NCBI GenBank assembly: GCA_018296165.2
Contig: JACKQL020000023.1
Coordinates: 248,001-312,000, forward strand
DNA: 64,000 nucleotides
Direction of reading: 5' to 3'
From: Termitomyces sp. T153
Lineage: Eukaryota; Basidiomycota; Agaricomycetes; Agaricales; Lyophyllaceae
In this document: piece by piece, positions 41,329 to 52,939 of the stretch
How the letters are laid out: every line of letters begins with the position of its first letter
How positions within the stretch are numbered: the first letter of the stretch is position 1
Notes under the pieces: model-generated
Seen by the model: the letters and a program-made list of their open reading frames with translations, nothing else
Told to the model about the DNA's origin: nothing
Databases searched by the model: none
Position numbers and translations under genes: made by a program

Positions 41329-44300
41329 TCAATGTGCAGGGTAGAAGAAGTCCCTGATTGCTTGGTCTGCTGGTGAGATAGGGTAGATTCCTTGTATGGT
41401 GCACAGCACATCTGGATGTCTCTGGTGGAACTCTTTAACAAGTCTGGGGGCATGTACATTCTCCTGTGGCTCCCAGGAAATATCCTTGATTCCATAGCCT
41501 TTCCACTTCACCTTGTACTGTAGTCATCTCTGGAATAAATGGCTGTCCAGGATTTCTTCCACTTCATACTCTTTGTTGTTGTTGACCACTACTGGGGGTG
41601 GTGGAGGTGGTGGATGTTGCCCTAGGATAGGATCTTTAGGGGCCAGGGTAAGTTTGACCACATTGAACACTGGATGAAGCTGGTGCATCCCTGCAGGAAG
41701 TCAGAGTTGATAGGCCAAGGATCCTACCTGTCATTCCACTATGAATGGCCCTAACTGGCAGTGTGACAGCTTCTTCAAGGGACAGGTGGTCATAATGTCA
41801 GAGGCATCCAGGTAGACTTGATCCCTGGGCTGATATCTGCACTCCAGGGTCCTCCTGCAGTTGTAGTATCATGCCATGTCATCTTTTGCCTTTGACAGTG
41901 CAGCCCAGACCTCTTCTTGTGGCCTCTTCATCTGGTCCACAAATTCATTTACTGCCTCATTCTCTGAGAGTTGGGCCTGGGGTTCAAACCCCATACACAG
42001 GTGCTGTCCAGTGTTGAGGAAGAATGGGGAAAATTGGGTGGATGTGTGAACATGGTTGTTGTACTGGAATTCAGCATTGGGGAGGAGTTTGTCCCAGTCA
42101 TCTTGGCACTTGTTGCAGAAGAGGCAGAGATACTGTTCCAACTCCTGGTTTACATGCTCTGTCTGGCTGTCAAACTGTAGATGGTAGGCAATGGTGGTGT
42201 GGAGCTTTACTCCAAGCAGTTAGTAGAGCTTGCGGGTGAACTCTGCCATGAATTGCGGTTGCTGATCTGAGACATAGGCATTGGAGAGGCCATGGAGCTT
42301 CTAGACATTCCTCCAGTACAGGTTTGTGGCACTCATTGCAGAGCAGGTGGTGTGAGTTGGAATGAAGTGCACTCTCTTGCCATACAGGTCCACCACCATC
42401 ATAATCATGTCATAACCATGGGCATCAGGGAGCTCTACAATGAAGTCCACAGATGCTACACTCCATTGTTCTGCAGGCACTGGTAGCGGGTGTAAGTGTC
42501 CATAGGGGAGTTGGCATTGGGGCTTGGTCTGGAGGCAGAGATCGCAGGTACTAGTGTAGGACCCAATGTACCGGGACATCTGGGGCCACCAGTAGTTCCA
42601 TGATACTAACTCTAGTGTCTTCCACCACCCAGAGTACCCTGCAATGTGGGGGTCATGGTGTTGCTCCACAATCCTCCAATGGAGCTCCAAGATGTTGGGG
42701 ATGTAGATATGGACTTGGAAGGTCAGGATTCTGTCTTAGAGGGTCCATTCATCAGCATGGACTGCCTTAACACCAGTAGCATGCCCCAACTTCAGCATTC
42801 AAGCAGCCTGCACTACAAGCTCCTCCTGTCAACTGTCCTTATTACCCCATCAGATGTCCTGGAGAATGTCTGCCTCTGCTCCATTGACAACTAGGCCCTC
42901 CATGGCTCAGATCACAAACAATTTAGAGCAGAGGAGCATGATGTTACTGTTATCCCCTTCCCCCATTCCATGGTCCACCCTCCAAGACAGGGCATCTGGT
43001 TTCCCCATGCTTTGGCCAGGCTTGTGGTGCAAGGAGAAGTCAAAGTTGGTAAGGTAGAGGGACTATTGGGCCTACCAGCAATTGAGCTTCTTGGCTGTCC
43101 AGAAGTATTCAAGGTTCTTGTGATCCATCCAGACCTTGAACTTGTGCCACACACCTTCCAAGAAGTGCTGCCACTCCTCAAATGACTGGATAATGGTCAA
43201 CATCTCCTTGTTGTGGATCTCATAGTTCCACTCCACTGCATTAAGGCTTTTGGAGTAAAAGGCCACTGGGTGCCACTTTCCATCCTCTGGAGATTGCTGT
43301 GAGAGCACCACTCCAGTGGCAAAGTCGGAGCTGTCAGCCTTTATGCAGAAGGGAGAGTTGTTGTCTGGAAAGAGGAGATCAGGTCTAGAGGTCACAGTGC
43401 ACTTGAGAGTGTCAAAGGCTGTCTGCTCCAGAGGCCCCCAGCTCCACATAACATCTTTTCCTGTGAGGTCAAATAGCAAGCAGGCATGATGCAAGAAGTC
43501 CTGGATGAATCTCCAGTAGAAGTTTGCAAAACTAAGGAACACCTGTACCTTCTTCTTGTTCTGGGGCTCCAGCCACTCCACCACACCTGCCACCTTCACT
43601 GGGTCCATCTCCACAGTTCCATAGGAGATGATCAGGCTGAGGTACTTGATCCAGGTTTGTTTGAACTTGCACTTCTCTGGCTTGAGGTAAAGCTGGTGCT
43701 GGCAGAGGCATTCCAGAACAAGACAAGTGATCTGATGGTGTTCCTCCAGCATTTTGGTGTAGATGAGGATGTTGTTGAGGTACATGCATACTACACCCTC
43801 TGCAATGAGGTCCCAGAAGATGTTGTTCATCATGGTCTGGAAGGTGGCTGGGCTGTTGGTGAGACTGAAGAACATAACAAGTGGCTTGAACAATTCCTGA
43901 TTGGTCCGGAAGGCCGCCTTCCACTCATCTCCCTCCTGAATGTGCACATTTTTGTAATCCCACTGGATGTCCAGTTTAGTGAAGTATCGTGCACCCCAGA
44001 GGTTGTTGATGAGCTCGGAGATGAGGGGAAGAGAGTAGCAATTCTTCACTGTTATGGTGTTGAGTACCCAATAGTCCTGTACTAGTCAGAAGGAGCCATC
44101 CTTCTTTTTGATGAAGAAGACCAGAGAAGCCATTGGGGATTTGGATGGATGGATATGACCAGAGTCCAAGTTCTTCTGGAGGAAGGCATCAAGCTCGTCC
44201 TGCTCTCTGGGCATGAGGGGGTAGACCTTACAGCTAGAGGGTGCTGAGTCAGGCAGCAGTTTGATGGCATGGTCCCACCTCTTGTGCTCCAGAAGCAAGT

Positions 44301-45177
44301 CAAAGGAGGCCTTGGAGAACACATCCTCAAATGCATGCAAGTAGGGGGGTACTACATCTCAGAACTCTTGAAGCACAGCATTGGTGGCAAAGGCCTGGGC
44401 CAGCCACTGGGATGTAGTCTGGCTAGCCCTGATCTCTGCAACGGAGGGCAATGAGTGGACAGTGGTAACATAAATTCAATCCCCTGCCTCTATTGCTTCA
44501 TCCAGAAGCTCTGGTTCATGTATACCACCAAACTCCCCTCCACACTCCTCCTCCAGGGCTCCACCATTGCTCCAATCATCCTCATAGAGGGCCTCCCCAT
44601 GAGGGAATGCCAAAGGCAGGGGGTCCAGGAGGTCTAGATCAGCAAAGGAGAGAGGGCCAGCATGACATACTTGGATGGCTGCATGCTCTTGGACTTGAGT
44701 CCAATGCTCTGCTCTGGCCTCTGTAGCACAGGCAGAGCACTTCCTGGGGCATCTACTCATGGTCACCTCTCCTTTGGTCCAATCAACCTCAGAGTTATGC
44801 TCTTGGAGCCATGTGAACCCAAGGATCATGTCTTGCCTTCCCAAGCTGGTGACAGCAAATATGGTGCACTCTGTGTGGTACCAATAGCAGAGAACCAGGT
44901 TGACTACAGAGCTAATTGCACCAGCTTTGTTGGGCATTCTGTCAATGTTGTAGACAGGAATGGGCTTGGGAAGGGGCTGCATGGTCAGGCTATGGTGTTT
45001 GACAAACTCTGAGTCCAGGAAAAGTCCTGTTGCTCTGCTGTCCAGGAGAGCTGTAGCTCCACAGTTTTGCTGGGTGTCTGTTGTCTTGATCTCCACATTG
45101 AGGCGCAAGGAATGGATGGATGAGCTAGAGGCCATCACATACTGTTGGGGCATTCAGCATGCCCAGGTGGGGCTGCA
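41329..45177 (-). pseudogene. G3 gypsy pol with chromodomain
   Basis: One minus frame with many stops. Protease near 45030 reads LLDSRATGLF (DSGAT in relatives) with LGFTWLQEHN. RT (43072-44340) has VFSKASFD, SLTNSPATFQTMMN and an active site YLNNILIY in which both aspartates of YLDD are asparagine. RNase H has KADSSDFATG and DHKNLEYFWTAKKLN. Integrase (41869-42690) has a zinc finger H..H...CDLC, a core at SVDFIVELPD and a KLLPNAEFQYN-like segment. The C-terminus carries a chromodomain (VKWKGYGIKDISWEPQENV) ending at 41329. The RT active-site changes alone would abolish reverse transcription. Confidence 0.92.
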
Positions 45178-45371
45178 CTGTTAGACCTTCAGAGGTGTGG
45201 GAGAGCTTGGCAGAGGCTCTGGAGTTAGTGTTTGTACATCTGGAAGGGTGCTTTGAGGTTCTTCTGTCTCAGAATCAAGGGCATTGGAAAAGGCAATTTC
45301 ATTTTCTATTGACAGACAAGAGAACCTGTTAGCACCTAGTGATGGAGGCATACACCTCATCTGTTGCTTGA

Positions 45372-46595
45372 CTAAAAATCCCCCTCTAGCTCTGCAGGTG
45401 AGGTGCTCTTGTTGGCTTTCTCTGGGGTTAACTCTGATGAGGGCTTGTCCAGCAATGGAGCTCCAGCAGTGTCTTTTGCAGCCAGGAGCTGCAGGAGAAG
45501 TTTCTCCTGCTCCACTGCAGAAAGGTAGTGGACCTCCAGGCCCAGGGGACAGTGCCATGCAAAGTGCCCAGGCTTCTTGCATATCTGGCATAACAGCAGG
45601 GCTGCATGGAGTTGTTGTGCCATGTGCACATCCATGGGAATCCCTGGGAGTAGGAGATGAGCAGTGGGGGCAGCTGGAGCAAGGGCTGGTGCTGGGTAAG
45701 TAGGTGCAGAGTGGTGGAAGCTGCTGACCAGAACAGGGTGCATTATGGAATGGGGGCAGTGGAGCTCCCTCTGTATCTCCATGAGCTGCCATTGGTCCTG
45801 GGCCACCTCATACCATGACACAATCTTTTCATCATTGGGGTGACCCTCCACCAGGTTGTCAATGCATTCTACCAAGGCAGGATATAAGCCATCCTAGAAG
45901 GTGAGGCACAGCTGGAGGCCGTCAGAGTAGGCAACCTGTTTGACCAGGGCTTGGAATGAGTCAATGTACTCATCCAATGTACACTTCCCTTGTCCATACT
46001 GCTCCCTGTCACACAGCATCAGTGCCACCATCTTGGCAGGGTCCAATGGAAAAGACTCTGCACAAAAGTCCTTCTTGAAGGTGGCTCAGTCCAGAAAGCT
46101 CCCCACACCTCTGGGATGGTAGAAAACTCACAGCATATAGGTGGAGGCACATCTGGTCTTTATGTATGACAGCACCCAGGCTATTTTCAATGCATCAGAG
46201 TCAAAAGTGTCCCTACTAAGGTGGATGTAGGTGAGGCAGGACTGTAGGAATCATTCCCTGCCAGAGCAAGCACCATTGTATGCATCTGGCAGTGCTGGGC
46301 AAGGGATCTGCAGCTGCAGAGTCACTAGAGTTGCCAGAGCAGGTGCCATGGCAGGCAGAGATGGTTTCTCAGCTGTAGGAGGGGCAGAGCTAGGGCTTAG
46401 GCATTCTAGCAATGCCTGGAGGGACTGGGAGATAAAATCCATTGTCTGACAGAGGATAGAGAGTTTGGTTGTATGGTGGGTGAGAGATGATTGCGTTAAT
46501 TGCACCTGGGTTTCTAGGTGGAGCAGGCGAGTCCAGGCTTTGTCCTGCAGGGCTGGAGCCTCCAAGGGTGTGTCTGGGCTGGCAAGCTGAGACAT
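45372..46595 (-). pseudogene. G3 gypsy gag
   Basis: Starts MSQLASPDTPLEAP at 46595, runs through a helical LTHHTTKLSILCQTMDF segment and a capsid-type region (SCLTYIHLSRDTF, LDEYIDSFQALV, CLTF) with stops, and ends with a CCHC knuckle CQICKKPGHFAWHC at about 45560. Gag and pol are in different frames, so either a programmed shift or an indel separates them near 45370. The second copy at 62912-64000 gives the same gag on the plus strand. Confidence 0.9.
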
Positions 46596-46701
46596 AGAAA
46601 TCTGTGATGCTTAATCCTGACAGAGAAATGATGGATAGCAGCTCATAAGTTCCTTGTGGCTATGTGGAACTTCCAGGCCAGTTTTAGGAAACTTGTTCTG
46701 C

Positions 46702-47071
46702 TGTAAGGGCAACCTCTGGAGTGACAGATCAGAGTCACACAGCTAGCAGAGGGGAATCCAAAGTATATTAGTAGAGTAGATGATGATACAAATCAGTAAC
46801 TGATCACCTAGCAGAGGGGAATCTAAAGAAAACAAGTCTAAGGATCCCCACTGCTTGGCACAGCACATCAGCAGGCAGCAGAGGCATGGGAACTACTGTA
46901 CAGGTGACTGGAGCTACTTCTAACTCTAGGGCTATGGTTGCTGAAGTAATACAGAGAACTCTGGAGATCTCTGGAGATCTCCAGGGTTCTGGAAAGAGCC
47001 CCAGAGACATTGAACAAGCTGCAGAGGTGCTGGAACCAGTCACAGAGGTTGGAAATGGAAGTCCCCTGACA
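46702..47071 (-). repeat. G3 5' LTR (370 bp)
   Basis: About 20 bp longer than the other LTR, partly because of a local duplication of GGAGATCTCT near 46961-46980. It is followed by TSD GTAGC and then C2 coding sequence. Confidence 0.95.
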
Positions 47072-47076
47072 GTAGC

Positions 47077-48277
47077 TCCTGTAAGTTGTGCCCTGGCATT
47101 ATAAAGTTCCAAAACTAACAAGGTTGGTGGTGATTTTGGGAATGTGGAGGACCCTAGCAAGAATGACAGTCTTGGGGCCATTTGGTAACCATGTTTGAAA
47201 CTTAACAGTTCCATGCCCTGCAATGGGTATGTTGTGGGTGTCTCCCACTGAGATCCAGTTGTTGTCTGAGCTGATGGTGACAGGTGTGTACATGACAAAG
47301 AAGGAGGGGTCAAAGAACATGTATGATGTTGTGCCTGAATCAAGGAGCACATTACCAGTACAATCAAATCTTCCAGCCATGTACACTTGTCTAGGCTCAT
47401 GACAAAGTTCTTGGAGGTCAGTGACAGTGAGGTTGGCAGCTCCAAAACCTTTGCTGGTCCTCTTTCTCTTCTCATCCTCAATGTGCTTGGGGCACTTGTT
47501 GGTCCAGTGACTGAGTGCCTTGCAGTAGTGGCTTTCATCATTGGCTTTGGGCTTTTAGCATTTCTTCTTGCCATCAGACTTCTTTGAGGCAAGAAGAGCA
47601 GTCTTTCTCTCTTTCCTGCAGAATTGGCAGTTGTATTCAGCCTGAAGATGGGTTGACATGTCTTCAGAGGTGAGTGTTTCCATTTCAAACAGCTGGATCT
47701 TGATGAGATCCCAGGATGACATGTGTGGCAATGAGAGAACAAGTGCAAGGGCAACATGGATGTTGGAGAGTTCCTTGCTGGCCGCTATGATCTTGTTCTT
47801 GATGTCAAGCATTGCAGCAATGTGGTTGGCCATACTGGTTCCATCAGCATACTTCTGAATGTACAGTTTCTCAAAGTAGTAATGTATGTTGATTTTTTGC
47901 TGATTTCTGACATGTATGGCCTTCCAGCCATCCCACATAGCTTTGGCAGTAAGCTTATCTGCCACATGGGGCCACCGAGAGCTCTCAACCACAGACTTCA
48001 TCAGTTCATGTGCTACCTGATCCCACAACATCCACTCAAGATGTTCCTTCTTCTCAGCTTTCTAAGTGACCTCACCTGGTCCTTTGAGCTTGATGGTAGA
48101 CAGTTTTGAGGGTGGTTCCTCATTGCTGGTGATAATGAACCAGAGGTAGTGAGATTGCAGAGTGGCTTTCATGTGTTTGGCCCACAGTGCATAGTTATCA
48201 CTATTGAGTTTTGGAAATTTGAATGCATCTCCATGGCTAGAGGATGCAGCATTGAGTAGACTGCTTGTGGGGCCCAT
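47077..48277 (-). pseudogene. C2 copia gag and protease
   Basis: Starts at ATG 48277, which lies inside the primer-binding site (MGP from ATGGGCCCC). It contains FKFPKLNSDNYALWAKHM, a UBN2-like gag (DGWKAIHVRNQQKINIHYYFE, YADGTSMANHIAAMLDIK, ALVLSLPHMSSWDLIKIQL), a degenerate zinc knuckle (CKALSHWTNKCP) and the protease LLDSGTTSYMF. It stays in a single frame with stops at 48062 and 47555, and stops reading as C2 at 47077, where G3 inserted. The last intact block is the LVSFGTL segment typical just before gag-pre-integrase. Confidence 0.93.
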
Positions 48278-48281
48278 AACC
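48268..48281 (-). other. C2 primer-binding site, initiator-tRNA half type
   Basis: Immediately after the 5' LTR, GGTTATGGGCCCC matches the site used by Drosophila copia for a cleaved initiator methionine tRNA. The gag start codon overlaps it. No other ATG-led gag start is seen nearby. Confidence 0.8.
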
Positions 48282-48560
48282 TAACAGACAGGTAGTTTGA
48301 GTACACACAGAAAAGGTCATGGTCAGTGTGGGAAGGCAACAATAGAGTCTCAACTTAGAAATCACACAAGGAGCTGGAGTTCAATGGGAATGGTTTTATT
48401 GGATACATAAGGACACAATGTGAGTATTGTGCTCATCTGGAGTTCAATGGGAATAGTTGAACTCCATGTGAGCAATTGCAAGCACAAAAAACTCAAGGAG
48501 TTTGTGAGTGTTAGCATTTGTGGGTCTAGATGTGATGATGATTGAGAAATACTTTTGTCA
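48282..48560 (-). repeat. C2 5' LTR (279 bp)
   Basis: Same length as the 3' LTR at 18522, starting TGACAAAAGTATT in element orientation. Followed by the TSD CTATA at 48561-48565. Confidence 0.95.
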
Positions 48561-48565
48561 CTATA

Positions 48566-50050
48566 ACAAAAAGTCAAAGCTTACTAGTCACCACTAGGAC
48601 CAGCAACTGGCCTTCCTCTTCCACCTCATCTTCTCCCCACTCAAGCTCCTAGTGACTGCCATTGCCACATCACATCACTCAGCCAGTGGAGTCACTTCCG
48701 TGTCTTCTTTGTCACCATTAACCACATAGAGTCATACATATGTAGTGTGTCATACAGTACAGCAGAGCATTCTTTGTGTGGTATCCTACATTACTGGCAG
48801 AGTCTGCTACACCATAGCAGACTCCTCACAATGTAGTGTATTATGTGGATGCCATAGAGGCTGTATATTGTGCCATATTATACATATCCAGCAGAGTTCT
48901 TTTACCAGGATCTGTAGCTGTTATTACAACTGAACCCATTGCAATTACATTTTAAGTGACTGGACTGTTGTGGCTGCTTAACACTACAATTCACTGGTGT
49001 CAGTGGACCAGCAGCAGGTCTACCATCAGCTAATGTAATTTCTCATGACCTGCCACTGCTTGTGAATGAAATCTGCCCTCCTTCATGAACATATCTGCCC
49101 ACCACCAGTAGAAAGCTGCTGAGAAGATGAGGTGTGGCCAAAGCCAGTACCATCATTGGTTAGAAGCCACCTGATTGGACACATTTGGCCCAGATTCTCT
49201 CCACATGACAACATGAGAAAAGTGATATGAAGATCTATTTTAACCCCAGAAATAATAATCAAGAAACAAAAACACAGCATTATGCCAGTTGAACAAAATC
49301 AATGAGGCATACATCATATTGGTCATGGTTTTCTGTTAGGACCACAGTCCTGGAGGGGGACTCTTACAGGAGCCAAAACCACTTTGGGGAGGCAATGCCA
49401 ATAGCAAGTATGTAAATAGGGAAAGAAACTAAGAAACTAAGAAATGAGAGCAAATAATGAATGGAGAGAAGATCAGATAACTATAGAACACAAACAAGAT
49501 ATCGGGTAAAGACAAAGCTGGGGTGGTGGCTACAGTTTCTGGTTTCCCATTGTATGGTGGAGTAGCAACAAAGTAGAAATAGATACAAGATACTAAATCA
49601 AGTATCATCAAAAATAAAAAGGGGTACAAGATGCAATATACCAAGTCCAGTACACTAAGTGGTGATGGGAGTAGGGCCAGGTCTTTAGATGCAGGCCTTG
49701 GGAGTAGCAGCATTGGCAGATAGGAGAGCCAACTTGAAGACAGCCACTACTCATTGATGTAGCCAATAACCCCCACCCAGAAGCAGATGATGTCAGAAGA
49801 ATGTGCTGTAGTATCAAAATAAGGTGATCTGTCCATAAAGATTGAAGGTAGTAACAATGTAACACACTTTGAAGAGGCAAAAGGTGAACTATGTTGAATG
49901 TGCTTTGGGAGGAGACAGAAGGGAAACTATGTTGAACATGTGCCAGAAGAATGAGGCCACTCAGAAGGTTGTATCATGGGTGCAAGAATTTTTAATGTAC
50001 AGAGCTATATGCTCCAGACATCTCCAATGTTGCAAGAATGCATCTGGGGT
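48566..50050. other. Unassigned repeat DNA
   Basis: The first ~130 bp may continue the antisense gene of G1b beyond the C2 insertion (minus strand, GTGACTCCACTGG-type similarity to G1 exon 5). Beyond that I see no gene. There are short imperfect repeats with GCAGAGTC and CACAATGTAG (48780-48900) and a palindromic AGGACCACAGTCCT at 49338-49351. The right part may be the degraded 3' end of the DIRS-like element. Confidence 0.4.
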
Positions 50051-50619
50051 TCACCTCCTCAGAATTTTCACAATGTCAGGGAAACAGTGGTGTGAGATTA
50101 CAGGATTACCCACCCAGATGCAGGTTGTGTTGAACCTGGACAAAAATATGTATTGTGTTAACAACACCCAACACCCTGTATTTGTTGTGTAAGATGCCAG
50201 CATATGTGTGTTGTTCCAACCATTCACTCTCTTATGTCTTTTGAGGGCATTCATAGGATTGATGCAGGTTTGTCTAGATAGGATTACATCCTTGCTATGA
50301 GAGCCCCACTTAATATTTGGCACATGAAGCATTCATGAGCCTCTCAGTGATGATGACTGGTAGAGGTCACTTCAAGAAGGGAAGAGTGTGCTCTCAATTT
50401 TTTGATCATCTAGAGGTACAATTTTGCCTAGGTGTCTTAAATTTTTTGATTGCTCAGAGGTAGAATTTTGTCTAGACAAATCTGCCCCCCAAAACTTGCC
50501 AGAGCAATACAGTAGATGCAGGTATCTGATAGAGACAATCTCTCATTGGTGATCTTCACTGAGGTTAAGAATGCATCAATGTGATAGTCTGCAAGAAGGT
50601 GTAGGACATCTATAATCAT
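50051..50619 (-). pseudogene. DIRS tyrosine recombinase remnant
   Basis: Two blocks resemble the phage-integrase-like recombinase of basidiomycete DIRS elements: ALASFGGQICLDKILPL (about 50460-50510) and, after a gap, a VPNIKWGSHSKDVILSR segment followed by GNPVISHHCFPDIVKILRR (50060-50330). The His-x-x-Arg catalytic box appears as HCF with the Arg/Gly region deleted, and the C-terminal catalytic Tyr block is not visible. It would have joined circular cDNA into the genome. Confidence 0.55.
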
Positions 50620-50931
50620 TTCCAGAGAGCAATCAATTGTGCTACTTACAAGGTTGTATTTTCATTGTACTGAATTTGACCTTCAATGTCAATCAAATTT
50701 TGAAACCATGTGTTTACATGAAAGTCAATCCTTGTACACTAGGGACATGGTTGAAGCTTATCTGTACAGCAACCATATGGCTGACCAGGAGCCCTCAATT
50801 TCAAGGATTCAGTATGAGTGGCTAACTGCCAATACTTCCTTTGACTCTTCCCCAGGAGGACCACTGATGTAACATGCCATTTGTGAGATTGTAATAGTAG
50901 AAGGTGGCCAAGATCTATCACTAAACAGTTA

Positions 50932-51551
50932 CTAGAAACATAGTTCAATAGTACAAGAAGAAGTATCAGATGCCGGGTAGGCTAGAGTGCACAACACTTG
51001 GAGATACAAATGTTCTAAGATAAGGTGGTAGTGCAGGAGGAAATGGAAATAACAAATGTCTTGATGGGAATACATCACACAATGGATCATCTGCAAGATT
51101 CTGTGCTGTTGAAACCCATGAGGTAGTGATCCAAATGCCATGAGACTGGAAATTTGACACAATATTGCACAAAATGAAATTGCAGGTAGAGTTTCAAGAA
51201 CAGCCAGCTGCTAGAGTCCCAATGCAACCTGTGCTGTCACAATGAATGATTATATGACAGTCCCTATACTTTGCTGTAATGATTGTTTGCACAGCCAGAT
51301 TGATTGCTACCATCTCAGCCAAGCCTATGTTGCATTTGGGAGACATCCATCCTGGTAACAGCTTCCAGGCCAGCCACTCTGAATATGCATAGACTAGGTA
51401 ATCTTGAATGACCATCAGGCACAACCAACATGACATGATTGAGAGTGCCAATAAGGGATTCAGCAACTTGCAAAGATATGAAGGCACCAAGAGTCCATGG
51501 CTCTAGCTTTTCCAAATATTTCAAGTGTTTTGCTGCTGGCAGTGCTACCAT
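50932..51551 (-). pseudogene. DIRS RNase H remnant
   Basis: Blocks in order: YLEKLEPWTLGAFISLQVAE and SLIGTLNHVMLVVPDG (51450-51550), EWLAWKLLPGW and EMVAINLAVQTIITAKYRD with HCDSTGCIGTLAAG (51200-51380), then AQNLADDPLCDVFPSRHLL (51030-51110). This is the RNase H-like domain following RT in DIRS elements. An acidic residue of HSDNTG-type motifs survives as HCDSTG. Several frameshifts are present. Confidence 0.6.
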
Positions 51552-51714
51552 TTTCTCTGTAAGTAACTACTTGAAGCCTATGTAGACAAACAAGTCTGTG
51601 AAAGGTATAAATTTCTCAGGAGCCTAGGGCCAGCCCAAGTCATGCACCAAGAATCAAATGGGCTCCTCCAAATATTTGTAGTGAGGTGTACTTACTGTCT
51701 TGATGATAGTGTAG

Positions 51715-52777
51715 TTAACAGAAAAATATGAAGTCATCAACCCACTTCAGTACAGCCTCAATACCCTTAGTAAGGAAGATGTGAACAATAGTATCAGCAA
51801 CCAAGCTAAAGATGCCAGGGGCTGGCAATATGCCAAAATTCAGCTGATGGTCAAAGACTACTCTATTGTCAATAGATAAAGCCATGAAGAGCCTATCATG
51901 TGGCAGAGTGGGTATGGTGCATAAGGCTGATTTGACATCAGAAACCACTACCTGAGTACCTGTTGGAGCATCTGCAACCAACAACCAGCATGCTAAGAAG
52001 GTCCCCCAGTCACATTGAAAGTGCTTAGTGTCAATCTGTGAGTTAACTGAATGGATCAGGGGATTGTTTCATGGGTAGGAGTGATCTACAGTAATGCAAA
52101 GTTTGTCCAGTATGTGCTCAATGACATTCAGTGGGGCAGTACAATAACACCCAAATAGATGTTCTGCTGTGTCAGGAGGGACTCCTTCTGAGACTCTCCT
52201 GAGTTCATGTTCCTTGGCATACTTTGCCTGGATAAAATCATGATGTTCAGTGGTATAATAATGATTAGGTGGAGAGAATGTACAGTCTAGTTTAAAATGT
52301 TTTAATCCTATCACAGGTGATTAGAGGAGAAAGAACAAGGTATCACAGGTAAGAACCTAATGAAAAATCATAGTGTAAGCCATCCAGGATGTGTAAGAAG
52401 CATTCTGAGCTGCTTGACTCAGCTAGTGCAGCCACTCAGCAGTCAACCTTGATTGGCATCATGATGGGAAAGAACTCCTCAAGCAGGGTATTCTTGAGCA
52501 GAGTGTTGTCCCTTGCTACATAAGGAGCAGGCATGGCAATTGTGACAGTCTGACAGTGAGGGCTATCAAAGGCATAACAGAATGAGTTGCCTTTGGAGTC
52601 AACAAACTGGCCATTGACACAGTGGAGGATGTTTCCAACCTTCTTACACATGAGGAAGCAATGGTCATTGTCCCCACATATCATGCACCTTGTGGCTCTA
52701 CCAGGTCTGGAGCCTTGGCCATCCTGAACATATGGCCTGCAACAACCAGAACCTAATCTTTGTGTACCTGCCTTCAA
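51715..52777 (-). pseudogene. DIRS reverse transcriptase remnant
   Basis: The RT palm is recognisable at 51715-51984: VVVSDVKSALCTIPTLPHDR, then an active site read as KWVDDFIFF with both aspartates intact. Upstream blocks (52069-52314) contain LKHFKLDCTFSPP and a HILDKLCI segment, and 52436-52777 contains a Cys-rich CMICGDNDHCFLMCKK knuckle likely at the gag end. Stops and frame changes separate the blocks. Confidence 0.65.
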
Positions 52778-52939
52778 ACAATTGGCTGATGATCAAGACA
52801 AAGTCACTTTCAGAGGACAAGTCACAAAAGGACTCTTGAAAGGACTGAGAGGAGTGATAGTTTGATGCAGAGGTAGAAGAGCCAGAAGAAGAGGTGCTAG
52901 TAGGGTTTGCATCATTGAAGAGAAGGTCAGAGTGTTGAC

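Larger units (their letters stand above)
40953..47071 (-). mobile_element. Ty3/gypsy chromovirus G3
   Basis: A 6119-bp element with LTRs 40953-41302 and 46702-47071 (TGTCAGGGG...CCCTTACA in its own orientation) and a TSD GTAGC at 40948-40952 and 47072-47076, inserted in copia C2. It has gag, then pol with protease, RT, RNase H, integrase and chromodomain. It carries no antisense accessory gene: the chromodomain ends about 30 bp from the polypurine tract and LTR. It is almost CpG-free and heavily mutated. A second copy begins at 62437. Confidence 0.96.
18522..48560 (-). mobile_element. Ty1/copia retrotransposon C2, split by three other elements
   Basis: Two 279-bp LTRs (18522-18800 and 48282-48560) are flanked by the 5-bp TSD CTATA (18517-18521 and 48561-48565). 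They bracket 30 kb because gypsy G1 (with G2 inside) and gypsy G3 inserted into C2. Removing G3 plus one TSD copy restores the C2 frame exactly from 47077 to 40952. Between the integrase (40336) and the RNase H tail (19070), the rest of integrase, all RT and most RNase H are missing, so a deletion of roughly 2 kb accompanied or followed the G1 insertion. Internal sequence is nearly CpG-free, which marks C2 as old. Confidence 0.95.

Noticed and set aside
46251..46640. An antisense accessory gene in G3
   Set aside because: Opposite-strand frames here only mirror gag, and no space exists between the chromodomain and the 3' LTR for such a gene.
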